Assembly (NCBI GenBank): GCA_902803585.1
Contig: CADCQO010000068.1
Coordinates: 1 to 7,707 of the forward strand
Direction of reading: 5' to 3'
DNA: 7,707 nucleotides
Source: an uncultured Ruminococcus sp.
GTDB taxonomy: Bacteria > Bacillota > Clostridia > Oscillospirales > Acutalibacteraceae
Position numbers and translations under genes: made by a program. Positions 5,825 to 7,707 of the stretch are shown in pieces. A model generated the notes under the pieces. The model worked only from the letters and a program-made list of their open reading frames with translations. It ran no database searches and had not been told where the DNA came from. The number at the start of each line of letters is the position of its first letter. Positions within the stretch are counted from its first letter, which is position 1.

Positions 5825-7150
5825 TTATAAATCTATTGTAATGGTCATTATGCCGTCTTTTACGCCGGCGCTGATACGGCCATCGTTGGAACGGACAATA
5901 TCTTTGACATACGACAAGCCCAGACCTGCGCCGTCTGTTCCTGCGGCATTTTCCAGTACCGTAAACCGGTCGAAAATCTGGTCATAACTGCCGTCCGGTA
6001 AAGAGGTATCGTTAGTCTGTATCAATTTGATGCGGTCATGGTGCTTCTGCAAAGCAAATGATGCCTTCGATACAGAGAATTTCAGGGAGTTGGACAACAG
6101 TTCACGGAACAGCTTGGCAGCGGTTTCGTCACTCATATAGAGAGTGATATCCGGCTCAATGGAATAATCCAGTGCGATTTTCTTATCTGTAAACTGCTGG
6201 CGGCTGTTTTCCAGTACCGCTGTCAGAAGGTCGGAAATGTTCAGTCTGATTTTTCTTTCCGGTTCTTCAAATACTGTAAGGGAACCCAGATCTTTTACCA
6301 GACGTGTCATGCGCTTGACCTGCTTGTTAATGGACTGTGTCTGCGGATTAGAGCCATTCTGCCGCTCCAGTGTTTCGGTATCAGCATTGATGACCGTCAG
6401 AGGAACTTTGAATTCATTTTCCAGTTTGGCAACGAAAAGCTTCTGCTTGCGATCCGCTTCTTCCAGAGGTTTGAACAGCTTGCTTCCGATAAGCCATGAC
6501 AGCAAAAAGCTGACAACAATCAGAATTACACCGCCGATCACAGAGATAATCAGGATTCTGTAGCACGGCCACAATTCACGGCTCTGGTCAATGACGGTAA
6601 CAAATGTTTTGTGATCGTCGGTATAAACCCGATAACGGTAAGTGACATTTGTCCAGCCGGTCGTACCGTCCAGCAGACTGCTTGCCCATGCTTTGGCTTC
6701 TTCTTCACTGACCGCTGACATACGGAAATCAACCGCTTCAATATTGCCCTCTTTATCAAATGCGTAAGTAAAATACCGCAGTGAAGAATTCATTTCGGGA
6801 GAATCCGGCCCCATCAAGCCGATTCGTCCGTTATCGAAGCGGAAAGGCTTATAATTTTTTCCGCTGTCGCTGTTTATCTGCGTATCTGTACGGGCGGCTG
6901 TGTTGGTAGTGCTGGTGCGTGAGACCTCTCCTGACATTTCTTCAGAGGATTCCGGTCTGGGCAGAGGATTGCTGTTGTTTCCGTTTTTGTTCAGTACACC
7001 GTGTTTCTGCGCGATATGCTCCGTCAGAAAATCAGCATCATCTGCCGCCATCGTAAAATTCAGCACATTGATGACAGCCAACAGACAGGACAGCAGCAAA
7101 ACAATCGTGAGCTCTGTTAAAAGGATAAATCTTTTTCTTGCTTTATTCAT
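5825..7150 (-). CDS. Membrane sensor histidine kinase homologue, apparently a pseudokinase
   Basis: 441 residues with sensor-kinase architecture: membrane segment 1 (about 8-30), an extracytoplasmic region (33-197) with a Ser/Thr/Asn-rich stretch (about 55-100) followed by a compact alpha/beta-looking domain (about 100-190), membrane segment 2 (199-222), a dimerisation helix and a C-terminal HATPase region. The H-box, normally SHELKTPL, reads ENEFKVPL, so the phospho-accepting His is Asn245 (codon AAT at 6418-6416). The N-box is kept (LLSNSLKFS, Asn354) and so is G2 (GTDGAGLGL, 404-412), but where G1 DxGxG should stand, about 13 residues before IFDRF, the protein reads TNDTSL. Autophosphorylation in the usual way is thus unlikely. 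The gene overlaps the regulator gene by 8 bases (ATGAATAA) and lacks a strong ribosome site, so translation is probably coupled. It may act as a ligand-driven scaffold. Homology is secure; inactivity is inference from motifs. Confidence 0.9.
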   Translation of the reverse strand: MNKARKRFILLTELTIVLLLSCLLAVINVLNFTMAADDADFLTEHIAQKHGVLNKNGNNSNPLPRPESSEEMSGEVSRTSTTNTAARTDTQINSDSGKNYKPFRFDNGRIGLMGPDSPEMNSSLRYFTYAFDKEGNIEAVDFRMSAVSEEEAKAWASSLLDGTTGWTNVTYRYRVYTDDHKTFVTVIDQSRELWPCYRILIISVIGGVILIVVSFLLSWLIGSKLFKPLEEADRKQKLFVAKLENEFKVPLTVINADTETLERQNGSNPQTQSINKQVKRMTRLVKDLGSLTVFEEPERKIRLNISDLLTAVLENSRQQFTDKKIALDYSIEPDITLYMSDETAAKLFRELLSNSLKFSVSKASFALQKHHDRIKLIQTNDTSLPDGSYDQIFDRFTVLENAAGTDGAGLGLSYVKDIVRSNDGRISAGVKDGIMTITIDL

Positions 7151-7707
7151 AATTCAACTTCACCAACCTGTATCCGTCATTGATAAGATATCTGATACGG
7201 ACATTTTTTCTGAGCCTTGCAAACTTATGGTTCAAGGCGGCAATATACGGAACGGCCCGCTTTTGGTTGACCGGCTCATGCCGAAGCAGCGACCGGAAAA
7301 CAGCCGTTTCCCCTTCCGTCACTGCCAGTTGCTGATTCATAGAAAAATCAGATGCTTCTATTTCAGCCTCTTCAAACAGCAGTTTCTCCTGACTTTGCTG
7401 CTGTGCCAGAACACGCCCGATCATTTCCAGCAGTTCATTCGGCAGGAACGGCAGAGAAAGATACGCATTGGCCAGCGGCTCTGAGGAGAGGATGCCGGAA
7501 TTAACAGGCCTTTCCGACAGAACAATCACAGGGATCCGTCTGGTTCTGCATTCCTTTATCAGGTCACGGGCAGGAATACGGGGAATATTCTCATTCAGTA
7601 CAACGATATGGTAACGGTGCGCTGTCAGTTTTGTGATGACCTGTGTACCGTCAAAAACTGTCGTTAATTTATGACCGCACAGCGTCAGCAGGGTACTGAA
7701 TGCGTCA
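7143..7707 (-). CDS. OmpR-like response regulator with degenerate receiver; 5' end cut by window edge
   Basis: The frame stays open from the window edge to 7143, 187 residues visible, beginning in the first helix of a receiver domain (DAFSTLLTLCGHKLTTVFDG); perhaps 15-20 residues are missing. Strand beta3 reads HIVVLNENIP where active receivers have xxxLLDxxLP, so the phospho-accepting Asp is Asn (codon at 7595-7593). The conserved Ser/Thr is kept (IPVIVLSE), but the Lys of the usual YLTKPF motif is Leu in AYLSLPF (codon 7454-7452). The C-terminal part (about residues 115-187) ends in RIRYLINDGYRLVKL, typical of the OmpR/PhoB winged helix. The section that normally holds the second helix seems missing between RHEPVNQK and AVPYIAALNHKF. 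It overlaps the kinase gene by 8 bases. It probably regulates this operon independently of phosphorylation, or is a binding partner only. Confidence 0.85.
   Translation of the reverse strand, partial: DAFSTLLTLCGHKLTTVFDGTQVITKLTAHRYHIVVLNENIPRIPARDLIKECRTRRIPVIVLSERPVNSGILSSEPLANAYLSLPFLPNELLEMIGRVLAQQQSQEKLLFEEAEIEASDFSMNQQLAVTEGETAVFRSLLRHEPVNQKRAVPYIAALNHKFARLRKNVRIRYLINDGYRLVKLNYE

Noticed and set aside
6900..7484. 194-codon plus-strand open frame across the kinase/regulator junction
   Set aside because: Antisense to two overlapping genes with clear family motifs; the composition is not protein-like and no ribosome site or promoter stands before it.

Overview
The window looks like a chromosomal segment of an anaerobic, moderate-GC Gram-positive bacterium of the class Clostridia, most likely a Ruminococcus-type gut or rumen member of the Oscillospirales. 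The evidence is an oxygen-sensitive class III ribonucleotide reductase, AGGAGG-type ribosome binding sites, near-consensus sigma-A promoters, and a gene set (VTC polyphosphate polymerase, DUF4956 membrane protein, Cthe_2159-like lipoprotein) typical of that group. The taxonomic call is inference. Every convincing gene lies on the minus strand, so the window reads biologically from right to left.

Right part (7707 down to 2557): a compact five-gene operon. It begins, cut by the window edge, with an OmpR-like response regulator. A sensor histidine kinase (8-base overlap) follows, then a VTC-domain polyphosphate polymerase, a DUF4956 membrane protein (2-base gap) and a large secreted lipoprotein with a calcium/carbohydrate-binding beta-helix (14-base gap). 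A perfect 15-bp hairpin closes the operon at 2461-2506. The likely theme is sensing at the envelope, polymer (polyphosphate) synthesis at the inner membrane face, a membrane partner and a surface adhesin or matrix protein.

The most striking observation is that both signalling proteins appear catalytically dead. The kinase has Asn in place of the phospho-accepting His and lacks the G1 (DxGxG) ATP-binding box. The receiver has Asn in place of the phospho-accepting Asp and Leu in place of the conserved Lys. Its DNA-binding domain also looks shortened. This suggests a matched pseudo-two-component pair that controls or physically serves the polyphosphate/surface module without His-Asp phosphotransfer.

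Middle (2068-2556, 489 bases without a convincing gene): the terminator hairpin, a weaker minus-strand promoter candidate, a near-consensus sigma-A promoter whose 16-bp spacer is itself a 15/16 NrdR box, a second NrdR-like site 16 bp further upstream, and a roughly 195-nt structured 5' leader.

Left part (2067 down to 1): nrdD, the anaerobic ribonucleoside-triphosphate reductase, 689 codons visible. Its start, ATP cone, active-site cysteines and zinc-binding cysteines are present. The glycyl-radical C-terminus lies just outside the window. I saw no tRNA, rRNA, CRISPR array, insertion sequence or integrase.
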